From Dimorphilus gyrociliatus (taxonomy: Eukaryota; Annelida; Polychaeta; Dinophilidae), in assembly GCA_904063045.1 (NCBI GenBank), contig CAJFCJ010000001.1:1185501-1249500 (forward strand): a DNA stretch of 64,000 bases. Direction: 5' to 3'. Shown piece by piece: positions 21,224-33,293 of this stretch. Each line of letters opens with the position of its first letter. Position 1 is the first letter of the stretch. The position numbers and the translations under genes are program-made. The notes under the pieces were generated by a model. The model made no database searches, was not told the origin of the DNA, and saw nothing but the letters and a program-made list of their open reading frames with translations.

Positions 21224-24153
21224 ATGGACGCTTTAAATAATATTTTAAGCGATTTACAATGGGACGAAGGCATCGCAATGCCAGTTTCCAATATTGATAA
21301 TAAACTACTGGAGGATGAAATTCAAAGGAAACAGAAAAAGATAGCCGCATTAAATAGTAAAAAGGAAGAGAATGTCGATAGGATATCAAATCTTCGAGAA
21401 CATATGAAAAATGTGAAACAAGAGTTAAATCATACTCAAAGTTTAGTTAATTTTCAAAGGAAGGCTGTAGAAACAACAGATCATTTGGGAAAGGTAGACA
21501 TTTTTATAGCTAAACCTATAAAATTTTCTTAATTATAAATATTTCAAAAAGAATATTTATCTATCAAATTAAAATTAAAATCGATAAAGTTAGTCATTCT
21601 ATTTACATTTGTATTTTATCCTTTGAAGGTGGCTAATAGAGAAGGTGGACGCATTAAACACGAATTAGCAAGGTTAGGTAAAGACTTGAATGAAGTTAAA
21701 GAAAGATCAAACCGGCTGGAAAATGAAGTATTTCAACGTACAAAGAAACTTGACGATGTCAAAGAATCAGTCAATGTTGATGAAAAGGCTCTGGAAGAAT
21801 GGTTGGAAGAGTCGTCGAAAAGAGATGAGGATGCTATGGCTCTTTTAAAATACAATATTAAGGATGAGGGAAGGATTAAAACTATGAACCTTCAACTTGA
21901 ACGGCTATGCGATATAGCAAAGAAGAAGAAGGAAGAATTGGAAAAAGAGACAACTGAAACCCTTACAACTCAAATTGAACTTGATAAAACTGCTGAGGAG
22001 TTTAGGAAAATTCATTTAGAAAGACAAGATCTTTTATTTCAATGGGAGAAAATAATTAAACAAATGCAAGTAAAAGATGATGAAATAACCCAAATGGCTG
22101 TAAAATTAACACTAGCAAAGCAGGATATACGAACAATAGATGAAGAGATAGCAGAAAAAGAACAATTTTTAAAGGCAGAATCCGATAATAATGATGAAAT
22201 TAGAAAGCAAACAATAGAGAATGAAAGAATTCTTGGAAAATTAAAAATTCAATATCAAGAGGAAGAGTTGGTAAGGGATCAATTCAATTCTGAGCTAGAA
22301 GCTTTACAAAGAACATGCGAAAGAACAGCTTTAGATCTTGAATCTATGAGATGTCAAGTTACTCAACTTAAAAAGGAATCTAATGAGAAGAGTAATCAAT
22401 TACGAGATATACAAGAAAAGAAGAAAGATCTCGTAGAAAAGTTTAAAGTAATTTCTTTTATTTATTATAACCATAGCTTCGTATAATAGACGAAGATCTT
22501 ACATATTCTCTTTAATTTTGTTATTTATGTCTTCCCTATCTTCAGGTGGCTAATGAAATTTCACTAAGTGCTGAAGAAAGAGCTCAAGAAATGGATAAGC
22601 TACTCATAATGGAAGAAAAATTACAGACTAGATTGAGTATTGAATTGGATCGTTTAAGGGAACAAAACTTTCGCAATACTGAAATTTATACCAAGTTGAA
22701 GTCCGAAAAGAAGAATATCGAATCCGAAATTCAAGGAATTTACACCACTATACGTCATTTGAATACAAAGTTAACAAAATTAGATACAGAAGGTTTAAAG
22801 CAACAGGAAATATTGTACAACCAAGACTTCACTATTCAACAATTAGAGAGGAGAATGGGACGAATGCATGGTGAAACTTCAAATGAGGACAAACTAAGAA
22901 TGGAAGAAAAGATAAAAGTTCTATTAGAGGAGCTAAAAGAAAAAGAGAATAAAAAGTCAATTATGATACAGCAACTTAAAAGATCACAGGATGATGTAAG
23001 AAGAATAAAGAGAAATTCCGAAAAGGCTAAATCGGAAATGGATCATTTAGTTTCGAAAATCGAAGAAGTTGATTTACACGCTGAAACGGCTGAGCGAGAA
23101 TTAAAAAAAACAATCAACAAGAAACAAGATTTAATGGTTGAAGAAAACGTTCTGAAAGTTGAACTTAAAAAAGTCCGGAACATTCTAGGAGACAAGGCGG
23201 ATGACGTTGTTAGTTTAAAGAAACGGAAATTACAGCTGGATATTGCTTTAAAAGAGAGATCTCGGGAAATTTCTTTATATAAGGATATGATGATAAATGA
23301 GATGAGATTGGTGGAGGACGAAAGACAGAATGTGAGTTCAGAGCTACACGAGCGAGTAGCTAAAATTGATAAACTGAAAAAAAGATACGAATTACTCATG
23401 GTTACAATGGGTTCACCCGAAGGCGAAGAGGAGCAATCTCAAGCTTTCTACGTAATTAAATCAGCACAGGAAAAAGAAGAGTTACAAAAAGATGGAGATG
23501 AATTGGATGCCAAGATAAGAAAGGCGGAAAAAGAAATGGGCGCTTTAGAAAATACACTAAGAGTTATCAATTCCAGGAATGAAATATATAGAAAAAGCTT
23601 TAACAAAGTTCAAGAAACTTCAGATGAAATGGAAGAAAAACAAGAACTGGAAGAACAGTACAGGGCTGCTCAAGATAAATTCAAATATAAAAAGAGATTA
23701 ATAAGAGAATTAACTCATGATTTAAAATTAATGGGAAATACAATAGAAGAACTGTCGATTGAAGGAAATCACCTTTCAGAAATGTATGAACAGAATAAGA
23801 AGAAAATGTCGCAGCTGAATAAAGAAATATATAATCAAAATGAATCTTTGGATAGAGTCCAACGACAAACTCGAAACTTGAATAAAGTGCTGAAAAAAGG
23901 AGCGAAACGCTCTACAGAAGAAACAGATATTGAACTAAGAGGTGCAAGAGAATTTAATAAAAGTGTTATGAGAGAAATTAACGAAGTTATCACACAATTT
24001 CCGAATATGTCTAATTCTGCACATGCATATTTCCTAAGCGCTAATCTCCCTCCGCCTTCAATGACCTCAACTCCAGCATCATCTGTTAGAGGATCAGTCC
24101 ACTCTTCCGGATCAACGTCCAGTAGTAGATCATCATTAAGTCTACGTTTATGA
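21224..24153 (+). CDS. CCDC39: Coiled-coil domain-containing protein 39 (axonemal ruler)
   Basis: Three exons: 21224-21493, 21629-22447, 22546-24153; 898 aa (human 941). CCDC39 with CCDC40 forms the 96-nm molecular ruler of motile axonemes (Chlamydomonas FAP59), needed for inner dynein arm and nexin-DRC placement. The start WDEGIAMPVSNIDNKLLEDEI is typical of the family. The rest is almost continuous coiled coil (heptads, Glu/Lys/Gln-rich) to about residue 850, including DIRTIDEEIAEKEQFLK-type stretches, and ends in a Ser-rich tail (PASSVRGSVHSSGSTSSSRS). Both introns are phase 0 and begin and end at GTGGCTAAT-containing exon starts. It implies that the organism has motile cilia. Confidence 0.9.
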
Positions 24154-24469
24154 GAATCCTCATAATAACTTAAATTATCCAAAAATTGTTTAAACAACTT
24201 AGATTATCTTATCTAAACAAACAAAATCCATTCTAAATATTATATTGAACGAAAAAAAATGTTAGCTTTATTAAAATAATTTTTTACATAAATTATTCTA
24301 TGTTTTGATATTTGAGAAATAAGAAATAAATTCTATTTTATTCCTAAATGACCTCTATAATTTATAGTATAATAAAATAATAAAAAGTTGAATTTAGTGA
24401 CATCGCTAAAACTTTTTCATTTGCAATCGACAACTGATATCAGAACTTAGCAACACCCAGTTCAAAAAA
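24154..24469. other. Intergenic: CCDC39 3' end and PDSS1 leader
   Basis: 316 bp, AT-rich, with AATAAA-like signals in the left half (AATAAATTC near 24325). Nothing else is recognisable. Confidence 0.4.
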
Positions 24470-25784
24470 ATGGCGATGTCCATCGGCAAGCAATCCTTGA
24501 AGGTTATTTTGAGATCATGTGAAAAAATAAATGGTTTTCAACCCCTGTTTGCTCCAAAACTTATTAATAATGCAACAAAACGACGTGAACTGTGCCTTGC
24601 CTTTGCGTGTAATAAGTGGCAAAAGCATATACAGCAGGTAAATAGAAAATACTTTTTCGAACATGTGATTTCATCAGATTCAATTTTAATATAGATTACA
24701 AACTTTTAAGTTTTTTTTTTAAATTAAAATTTGTAAGGCGTAACGCAAGTTTCAGTGCTTGTATATACATATATATATATATATATAACAGCATCTTCCA
24801 ACTGAGTATACTCCAGAAGAACTTATCACATGGTCGCGAACAGAGGCTCAAGAGTTATGTACAAAAAGGTTACAAAACGCTTTGGTAGAATCAGGAGGAC
24901 ATCAGAAAACTTTAGAATGTTGTACATATGTTTGTGATGGCTCGGGAAAGTTAATTAGACCCCAGTTAGTTTTATTGACTGCAGGGGCTTGTTTTGAAAA
25001 TTCTCTTCCTTCGTCTGATCAAAAAACGATAGCAATGATAGCAGAAGTGATTCATACAGCTTCCTTGGTTCACGATGACATTGTTGATAATGCAGAATTA
25101 CGAAGAAAAAAGCCATCATCCCACTTAGTCTTTGGTGACACTTTAACAACATTTGTTGCCGACTACATGATTAGTGTATCTTCCCAGTTATTAGCCCGTT
25201 TAAGAAATCCAAGAGTTATAAAACTACTTTCCCAAGCAATGAATGATATCGTTAGAGGAGAGTTAAGTCAACAAAAACAAGGTGCAAATTTAAAAGAACA
25301 ATTTTCATTATATATGGACAAAACCTTTGCGAAAACTGCCAGCTTGACTACAAATGCATGTGCTGCAGTTGCAGTATTAGCAAAATGTAACGATCAATTA
25401 GTAGAGAACGCAAGAAACATAGGAAAACATGTCGGCTTAGCCTATCAATTGGTTGATGATTTGTTGGATCTCGTGAGCACCGAGGAAAAGTTGGGTAAAC
25501 CTGCAGTGGCAGACATGAAATTAGGATTAGCCACTGCTCCCGCTTTACTGGCAGCTAGAGACAGTGCGAAACTACAAGTGATAATTCAAAGAAGATATTC
25601 GCAAGATGGAGACATCGAAAATGCACTAGAATTGATAGAAAAATATGACGGAATTCAAAAGACTAGGGATTTAGCAAAAGAACATACTCTTAAAGCGATT
25701 GAAAATGCTAGGCAACTTCCTAATATCGTGTTCGCTGAAGCTCTTCACTTGTTTATTGAAAGACTACTTGGTAGATACTTCTAG
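24470..25784 (+). CDS. PDSS1: All-trans polyprenyl diphosphate synthase subunit 1 (ubiquinone tail synthesis)
   Basis: Two exons: 24470-24637 and 24792-25784; 386 aa (human 415). It makes the long isoprenoid tail of coenzyme Q in mitochondria, normally as a heterotetramer with PDSS2. The N-terminus is basic and hydroxylated without acids at first (MAMSIGKQSLKVILRS), fitting a mitochondrial presequence. Trans-prenyltransferase motifs: GKLIRPQ, first Asp-rich motif DDIVD (151-155), KTASL-type KTFAKTASL, and second Asp-rich motif DDLLD (278-282) followed by GKP and DMKLGLATAP. The usual GD of the segment after the first Asp motif reads AD (FVADYMI), a mild departure. The intron contains a (TA)n run. 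AATAAA lies at 25819-25824. Confidence 0.9.
24762..24788. repeat. (TA)n microsatellite in PDSS1 intron
   Basis: Near-perfect TA dinucleotide run just upstream of the 3' splice site used by PDSS1 exon 2. Confidence 0.75.
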
Positions 25785-26041
25785 ATAAAAATTTGATGCT
25801 TGATTTTTTTTAAATTGAAATAAAAAAGTTTTTGAGTAATCATGTGCTATTGGCCTATAAATAATAATATATGACCTGATCGAGGAAATATTCTTTTCTT
25901 TTCCCCATATTGAACACGTGTTGAGCTTTCATAAATTTGATCATTGACTTAATTGTTTAAATCAAACTAATTAACTACACGTAATGAGTTTCATTCAACA
26001 CAATCGAACATCTTATCTGTATTGAAACAACACGGCATTCT

Positions 26042-26796
26042 CTAACGTTTACGGCGCATTTGTTGCAAGTTGCGCCTCTTCCATGAAGCGAATCTAGAAC
26101 CACCAGTAGTTTTGGAGTAACCGTGACCCTTTCCAAGACCTCTGGATGATTTGCCGGCTGAGGTTAATCCTCTCATTTCACGATGTTTCATGACAGGTTT
26201 GCAAATCCAGTTAATCTGTTGAGAAATAAATATATAATATATAATAAAACTTATGTAAACTCGTTTTATATAATGACCTTGGCATCTCTTCTAATAGTTG
26301 TATGGAAGGGATCAACAAGAATAACTTCGAAGTATTTGTAAGTCGAATCTTGACCAACCCAATAGGAGTTCAAGACTCTGAGAGCCTTACAGTGTCGTCC
26401 GACTTTCTCCTCAGCAATTGCTTGGTGTCCGCGTTGATTCTTCAACTGGTTTACACCCTGGTTTGTTGGTTTACCGTAAGTGGCACCTTTACGGGCTTGA
26501 CGTTTCCTTCCACCACGACGTACACGTACACGGTAAATGACGTATCCTGGAAATAAATTTCACATTAAATATTTCTTTATTATTGTTTTGGGGTTGTTTT
26601 AAATTGAAAAAAAGCTAAATAAACCTTGCTTAGACCGATATCCAAGACGTCTAGCCTTGTCCGGTCTAGTTGATCTTGGCGCACGGTGAATTGCGGACAA
26701 TTGTCGGTAATGCCAAGTTCTTATACGGATTAGAAATCTCATAACATCGCATTGCTTCTTTCTGAATAGTTCTTGGATGTATTTATAAGCTCCCAT
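26042..26796 (-). CDS. RPL15: 60S ribosomal protein L15 (eL15)
   Basis: Three exons: 26625-26796, 26278-26546, 26042-26215; exactly 204 aa, the universal length in animals. It starts [15 protein letters not shown] and ends QQMRRKR. Conserved blocks include [50 protein letters not shown]-type [12 protein letters not shown] and [17 protein letters not shown]. Structural component of the large subunit. Lies head-to-head with PM20D2-like, 237 bp apart. A pyrimidine tract in the leader may be a 5'TOP element. Confidence 0.97.
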
Positions 26797-26850
26797 GATG
26801 TTAATTTAAGTTTTTTGACAGCCAAGAAACACGAGGTTCAATGGCGGACC

Positions 26851-26880
26851 GGAAAAAGAAAGAACGTTGCCACTTCCTGT
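26851..26880 (-). promoter_or_regulatory. 5'TOP-like pyrimidine tract and ETS-like site of RPL15
   Basis: On the RPL15 strand a run TTCTTTCTTTTTCC (26864-26851) lies 55-70 nt before the start codon and could begin the mRNA as a terminal oligopyrimidine tract, the usual translational control element of ribosomal protein genes. CAGGAAGTGG (26880-26871) just upstream fits an ETS site. Transcription start not known. Confidence 0.45.
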
Positions 26881-27033
26881 CCGCAGTTACGGATTAAACT
26901 TCTAAATAATTTTTTAAAAATGAGGAATAGCATATAATTTTTGTAAATTTTTTAGAGAAAAATTTTTTTGGAAATTATTAAACATTATTTAATAAAGGTC
27001 AAGGTTAAACTTATCTCAGTGAGAGAAACTGAT

Positions 27034-28563
27034 ATGGATTTGACTGTTAAAGATACAGTTTCTTCGGCAATCATCCTCCGTAAAAAAACTCTGAGAGATC
27101 TCAGTCATAAAATATGGTCTAACCCAGAAATCGGTTTTCAAGAGCATTTGGCTCATGATATAATAACGTCGTTCTTATCAAGTGAAAATTTTCAGGTCGA
27201 ACGAGAGTTTGTCCTGAAAACTGGCTTCAGGGCAACTTATAAAAATTCAGAAAGTTCAGCGGATGGGTGTCCAAATATTTGCTTTATTTGTGAATATGAC
27301 GCTGCGTGTGAAATTGGGCACGCTTCGGGTCATAATTTGCTAACAACAGCTAGTTTGGCAGCAGCCATAGGACTAAAAAGTTGTGTTGAAAAGAATTTGA
27401 TTAACGCTGAAGTAATTACAACAACACACATGTTTAATAGCTCAATTAAATTCATCACTTTAAATTAAATTATTCCAGGTGACAGTTATCGGTACGCCTG
27501 CAGAATTGTGCGGTGGAGGTACAAAGATTGATATGATTAAACATGGAGCTTTTAAACAAGTTGACGCAGCTTTGATGTTGTCACCATTCGATAAGAACCT
27601 TGCCAGTCCTCCAGCTTTCTGTTTGCTTTCCGTTACCGGTAAGTTTAGTCAATAGAATTGTGATATACCTTATATTTATTTATTCTGCAATAACGCGTAA
27701 ATCTCTTTTATTTTAATAAAGTTACGTATAAAGGGAAAGCTGCGCATTATTCCGCTTATCCATGGGAAGGAAAAAATGCTCTAGATGCAGCGGTCGCATG
27801 TTATAATAATATAGCACTCTTAAGGCAGGGGTTAAAGCCCAATTGGATGGTTAACGGTTTGTACATAAAGCATTTCTTATCTGTATTAGCTTACCTGTCA
27901 CTTTTCTATCAGGAATTATTACTAACGGTGGAGCAATGCCTAACATTGTTCCAGCAATAACAGAGATGAAATTTTGGCTTCGAGCCCCATCCCACACTGA
28001 TTTAATATTTTTGCAACAGAAATGTGCAGCTTGTTTCGTTGCTGCAGCCAAAGTACGAGTATATTGCTTTTCTTAGGAACAATATGATTTTATTATATGA
28101 CAATTATCTTAGGCAACTGGCTGTGAGGCGCAATTCAATTTTGAAGATAATATCTATTATCCTATGATTCAAAACAAGAGATTGGGCGATTTGTACAAAA
28201 ATTGCGCCAATGAAGTTGGACTAGAAATGGATACTGATGAAAGTGCAACCCATATTGGATCAACTGATATGGGAAATGTTTCTCAGGTTGTTCCATGTCT
28301 TGATTCAGCTTTCAATATTGGAACCTCAGCTGTTGAACTGTCAGAAACTTTCAGAGACGATTGTAATACCGAGAGAGCTCACGGTTTGTTATACTATTTG
28401 TATTTAAAAGTATTATTCGTAACGTATCATTATGTGGATAGAAAACACCCTTCAAGCTGCAACCGCTTTAGCCTATTCAGCTGCTCTTTTGTGCAAAGAT
28501 AAAGAAAAAATGTCCTCAGTTAAAGAAGAATTTGAAAGTCAGAAAACATCTCTTAGAGTGTAA
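27034..28563 (+). CDS. PM20D2: PM20D2-like M20 peptidase homologue, active site apparently degraded
   Basis: Six exons: 27034-27411, 27479-27638, 27722-27856, 27913-28052, 28113-28383, 28442-28563; 401 aa (human PM20D2 436). M20D family; PM20D2 hydrolyses beta-alanyl-lysine/ornithine dipeptides in carnosine metabolism. Family blocks are clear: EIGFQEHLA, ICEYDAACEIGHASGHNLL, VIGTPAELCGGG, AHYSAYPWEGKNALDAA, GSTDMGNVSQVVP. But residues expected at the metal site are changed: the CGH cysteine is Ser98 (family HACGHN), the second Glu of PAEE is Leu136, and the His of NVSHVVP is Gln329. H96, H100 and E135 remain. The reading frame is intact, so a pseudoenzyme or altered metal use is likelier than a pseudogene. 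Upstream in-frame codons extend to about 26968 but the ATG at 27034 suits the family length. Confidence 0.85.
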
Positions 28564-29031
28564 CTTTAACAAAATTGCATGTATATATCTTTGTCCATAT
28601 TAACAAGTAGATTGATACTATACAAATTTTACATCTTTATTTTATGTGTATGGAATTTGCAGTGTTTTTCTAAACAAAAAAGTCTATTGTGAAATTGACT
28701 TCGCTTAAAATTGAAACAGAACCTGCTTAGTTTCAGTTAAGAGTTGATATTGATCACTTGAGGGAAGGGGAAAGACAACTTAGGAATATCTTATATTTCA
28801 TTACATATTAATATTTAAATCACTTGCTTTTTACTAACAAAGATAGTAAATTCTAGGTTGTTGATTAATAATTACTCTAAAATAACACTATTTTCTATTA
28901 TAATTTAAATAAAAAATGTTTTAACGTTAGCTTTGATTTCAATTGATAAACACACGCTAACATTGATTTGTAATTAAGAAAATTACTGTTTTATTTTTGC
29001 CAATAAATAACATTCCTAACAAATTGAGATT
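28564..29031. other. Convergent intergenic region PM20D2-like / DNAJC25
   Basis: 468 bp between two 3' ends; contains presumed 3' UTRs, AAATAAAAAATG near 28907 and other A/T-rich stretches. No gene seen. Confidence 0.4.
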
Positions 29032-30988
29032 TTATTCTGGTCCAAGAACCATCTGACCAGGGCCACCTCTCTTCATGTAACGACGATAGATTTTATATTT
29101 GTTACTTTCTGCAAGTTTCTGTTTTTCTTCTTCTTCTTTATTCTCTTTCCATTCCTAGAATATTTTTTATTTATTTCAAAAAAAATTCCTTTGTCGTTAT
29201 TAAAGTTTAATATTTCACCTGAAATTTTTCATCAATCCATAGTTCCATTCTATAGAAATCCTCTCTGTCATATTCTTCTAAAGCCTAATGATATTATATA
29301 TTATATTATAGACAGTAAAACTTAGTCAAACGATGATTTTAATTCTTAATTTATAAGTACATACATTCCATTTTCCTTCGGACAATTTCATATTTCTTCT
29401 AATAAGATATTCATGTTCCTCTCTTGTATATGGATTTCCACAGATATTGAACTTCCATATCCATCTTATATACCAAACGATGTACTGGAATGTATACCAA
29501 GGTAAAAGCGCCAATTGAAACCATAAAACATCTTTGATCGATGGTTTACTATAACTTCCTCTGAAAAATACGTGTGCTTAAATTGAATAGTCTAACGATC
29601 TGCTGTTATTACAAACTAGCCAAATCAATTTATATAGGTTTACGCACGTTGCTTTATTATAGTTTATTATCTAGTAAAATGTAATATATACTATAAAAAA
29701 TTATATGCCGTATGAAATTGCTACCGCTATTTAAAATTATACAATTATCTATTTTAAAATAAATAGCTACAGTATACAAATATAATATAAAGTTATATTT
29801 GCTTATAAACAAGTATTTAGCTCTTTTCAACTTTATTTGTATTATTCTAGAAAAAGTTCTAAAAACTCTCTTATATCAAAGAAATTGTGTAAATTTCTAG
29901 ATATTTACCTTATATCCATTTTTTCTGCAACGACTTTTCGTAGTACATTCTCTTCTTGTTCTCTTAATTCTTCTTTTGAAATTCCTCTCTGTTTTTTCTT
30001 ATTTGTCTCTAACATACCCTCTCTTTTTGCTATTTCCATTGCTTTTATCTTATATTTAGGATCTCTTGCAAAGTAATTTATGGCAGCATTATAATTATTC
30101 CATGAACTCCAATACTGTATCACAGATATGATTGTTATTGCAACGGCTATGACCAGTCGAACATCCACTTTAGGTGCTACACGAGTTCTGTAATATCTAT
30201 AGTAATGGTGGTAGTATTCATCTATAACAAAACAAACGATTTAGTTAAAAGGTCAAATGTGCCTGTTGTTCTGATGTACCTGGATTATCAAGCATATAAT
30301 CGTAATCTTTTCGCGATTCTTCATCTCGCAAAACCTAATGTAAAAATTTTCAATGACTTTACGATACTCGCACTTTCAATAAAGTGTTTTAATGATTTTG
30401 AAGTATGCAATGTGTTAAATATTGAAGAATCGACTGTTTGAACTTACTTCATAGGCCGTAGCAATTTTTCTGAACATTTCTTCAGCTAATACTTGCTTAT
30501 CTTGACTCTAAATTTGTAATATTATTTTACAAACAGTATAAAAAAGCATAAATATATATTTTAACAAACTTTTTTCCTATGCTTATCTGGATGCCATGTT
30601 TTAGCTAGTTTTCTATAGTTCCTACTGATTTCTTTCTGCATGATTGTCGAAAAACAAAAATATATGTTTGATTAGTTTTTAATAAATCTTAATTTAAATA
30701 ACAAGATATTACCGTATCTGAATCTCGCGTGACGCCCAAAACTAAAAAAAAGATAAAGTTGAGTTAAGACGTGGAAAAATGAACAAAGCGAATAAAAAGA
30801 TTCACTCGAAAATGAGACTATTTATTAAATAATTACATGTACATTTTATATATAAAACACACTCTTTACATAAAAATCTTACCATCGTAGCAATTGTCTC
30901 TTCCACAGTACAACCCCTCAATAAAACAAGTTACTTGTGGAAAGAAACTTAAAATTAAGAGAATTTGAATCAGCTTGTATAGGCCCAT
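29032..30988 (-). CDS. DNAJC25: DnaJ homolog subfamily C member 25 (ER membrane J-protein)
   Basis: Nine exons: 30883-30988, 30713-30741, 30570-30635, 30448-30507, 30280-30334, 29909-30221, 29365-29560, 29219-29284, 29032-29154; 337 aa (human 360). An N-terminal signal/anchor (LIQILLILSFFPQVTCF) precedes FIEGLYCGRDNCYDVLGV, the family start of the J domain. The HPD motif is at residues 60-62. After DEYYHHYYRYYRTRVAPKVDVR there is a membrane segment (LVIAVAITIISVIQYW) and a second (LALLPWYTFQYIVWYI), then a charged tail ending GGPGQMVLGPE. The HPD is intact, so it should stimulate an Hsp70. Exon 2 is only 29 nt. Confidence 0.92.
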
Positions 30989-31462
30989 AGTAGTATCGTA
31001 GCTTCGCATACGAGAATTGAAGCTTAATGATAGACTTACTCTTCTCAGCCACTAGAAAATCGATATCACAAAGAAATATCTTAAACAAACTGAAACACGT
31101 GGAAAAATATGTTCTGTTTTGTATAAGCTGTTTCATTACATAAATTTCAAAGCTATTATAATTTTTTTAGAATCTTTTCAATACTAAAACTGCAATTGTT
31201 CATTTATTCATGATAAGTAAAAATGAACATTTGCAAAATGTATATATACATATATATATAATACTAATAATTCTTCTACAGTTCTTTTTCAATAGAATAT
31301 TAATTATATTCCCAAATCTATTATTATTTGTGAAAAAAAGTGTTAAGAGAAGGAGAAAGTGTAAAAGAGAAAGAAGAACTACATAGTATAGTCAACTACT
31401 ATCACAGACGTTTTGTATACTTCAACTTAAAGAACAAGCAAGTACAGTATAGAAATTTGTGT
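30989..31462. other. Intergenic: DNAJC25 promoter and 3' flank of MDM1-like gene
   Basis: 474 bp. Contains a CACGTG E-box near 31096-31101, about 110 bp upstream of the DNAJC25 start, and a TA run at about 31241-31262. No coding frame supported. Confidence 0.4.
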
Positions 31463-32471
31463 TTAGTATTCTGCAGACCTTCGAACAGCTTTTAAAGCTT
31501 CTAACTTCCTATCAAACTCTTCCGGTGGAAAGCCGATAAATTTACTACGATATTCTGTGTCCCAGGCTGATGTTTGACGAGCTAAACGAGCCTTTTGGAG
31601 TTGAGATTCACGACAGAAGATATTGCGTCTGTCATTAAACAACGCTTTTTGACGTCTTTCCCAAAGTGGAATATCCTTTTCTTGTTGTTCATTATCGTGT
31701 ATAACTGCCTGACGTCTCTTTTGAGCCCTCAGAGCACTATCATAAATCTAGAAGCATCAATCGGTATTTATAATACAACATATTGGTTGTATTTAAAATA
31801 TATATGGAAACCCTTACTTGATCTGATGCTAGAACGTTGTAAGTTTTCTTTCTTCCTGTTTCGAGTTCACTATCTTTGTAGCCATATGCAATGAAAGGTT
31901 TAGATTGGATTTTAGGTTTAGTCGATAGCGATTTTGTTGGAGCTGAAGAAGGTTTTGGTACATACTTCGGAACTTTCTTAAATTTATAACCGATCTTCTT
32001 TTTGCTTTTCTCAGAAATGGCTCCTTCACTACCGTTTGTTAGAGTGCTTTTCAATGAGAGAAATAGGTTTAAATCAATTTTTAAACTTAATTATTCTCAT
32101 TTATATATTTACCGATTGCTGGTTTGAATTTCTTTCTCTTCGTATCTAGTCTTGGCATTCGAATTGGTATTTGTTGCTCTTTCAATAGATTTTAGGTTTA
32201 CTTTCAGTTCATCCTTTTGCTTTTTTTTAAACTTTTCTACCAACTTTTCATGTCTGAAAATGTGTACAGGAGCTGTACTCGGTCTTGGCGTCATTGAAGG
32301 GGTTTCATCTTCATCTTCCGATGATTGCCAATGAAACACATCTGAATTATGCGAGCTCTCCTTAAGACGACGACATATGCGATAATCTGACAAACTGACG
32401 TAGGTCTCAGGCTGAAGCCTGGGACGAAAAGCCCGCCTATATTCGGTTTTACTGGGAGAATGTTGTACCAT
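31463..32471 (-). CDS. MDM1-like microtubule/centriole protein (tentative)
   Basis: Three exons: 32113-32471, 31818-32046, 31463-31747; 290 aa, very basic and mostly disordered. Two copies of an EYxxxF motif are present: KTEYRRAFRPR near the N-terminus and WDTEYRSKFIGFPP near the C-terminus. MDM1, a microtubule-binding protein of centrioles and cilia, carries repeated EYxxxF motifs of this kind, which is the only basis for the suggestion; the protein is much shorter than vertebrate MDM1 (about 700). The middle has LWERRQKALFNDRR, helical and charged. Other small ciliary or microtubule inner proteins are possible. Lies head-to-head with NRBF2, 146 bp apart. Confidence 0.55.
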
Positions 32472-32617
32472 TCTCAGTATTAACAAGTTTCGACCTGTAT
32501 ACCAGTTTTTCGGTTACCCCACACACGAAATATTCTTAGTCACAAACTCGGTGCATTCGTATTGTAGTTTATTCGAATGAAGCAATACTAAACAACTGAT
32601 TGATCAAAAGAGACGTA

Positions 32618-33293
32618 ATGAACGTTTTGGACTGCCCAATTAATTCTGTAAGCGAATTTCCTCTAATTTTGTATTGAAAATGATAAAGTGATTATTTTTA
32701 TAGGCACACCAACAAGAACGAAAAGCTGATTCCCTCATAAACTATAAAAAATACGAAAGAGCTATTGAATGCTTAGACAAAGCGATTTGTTAGTAATACT
32801 CTTATGATTCAACATAAATGATTTTTCTCTTCGGGATCTCTTTTCAGATTTTATAGATCAAGCATCAGCTAGAACGAAAGTAAGAGACGTCCTAACTTCT
32901 TTAAAACTCCAAAAAGAATCCCTGCAAAGAAGGAAAAGAACTGTTCTTCAATTAGATGAAGAGAGCAGACGATCCTCTTCGCCGTGTTCAAGCACTGGAA
33001 GTGATCAGACAGATGACGTAAGCGAAGATGTGTTGCAAACCTTGTACGATTGTGACACACTATTAGCTGAGTTAGTACAAAGGCAAGGCTGTACTGTTCC
33101 ACCAATAAGACCCCTACCCAATGGAATGAATACCTCTAAAGTATTGGAAGAGTTACATATGCATAATGCTGCCCTACAAAAACATGTCCGAATGCTATTA
33201 GATGAAAGTGGTGAGAAGGATCGACAACTGAAACATTACAAACTCTTGAATCAACAACTTGAACAGAAACTGCATCAAATGGATTTAAAATAA
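32618..33293 (+). CDS. NRBF2: Nuclear receptor-binding factor 2 (PI3KC3-C1 subunit)
   Basis: Three exons: 32618-32647, 32704-32788, 32848-33293; 186 aa (human 287). NRBF2 is the vertebrate Atg38 counterpart that dimerises and promotes the ATG14-VPS34 autophagy complex. The N-terminal MIT domain is recognisable from INSAHQQERKADSLINYKKYERAIECLDKAI (compare vertebrate NLAHQQ-x-R-x-AD-x-L). The C-terminus is a predicted coiled coil (KVLEELHMHNAALQKHVRML onward), used for dimerisation in the family. The middle is Ser/acid-rich (SRRSSSPCSSTGSDQTDD). It is shorter than vertebrate NRBF2, which has a long C-terminal extension. Confidence 0.82.

Noticed and set aside
23043-23399. Minus-strand open frame of 118 codons, Ser/Phe/Leu-rich
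   Set aside because: Antisense of the CCDC39 coiled coil; Glu/Lys codons read backwards give Phe/Leu/Ser. No start context or homology.
27034-28563. PM20D2-like as pseudogene
   Set aside because: Six exons keep frame over 401 residues with good splice sites and no stops; loss of some catalytic residues alone does not make it a pseudogene.
29837-30076. Plus-strand 79-codon hydrophobic frame
   Set aside because: Antisense of DNAJC25 exon 6 (Lys/Glu-rich stretch).
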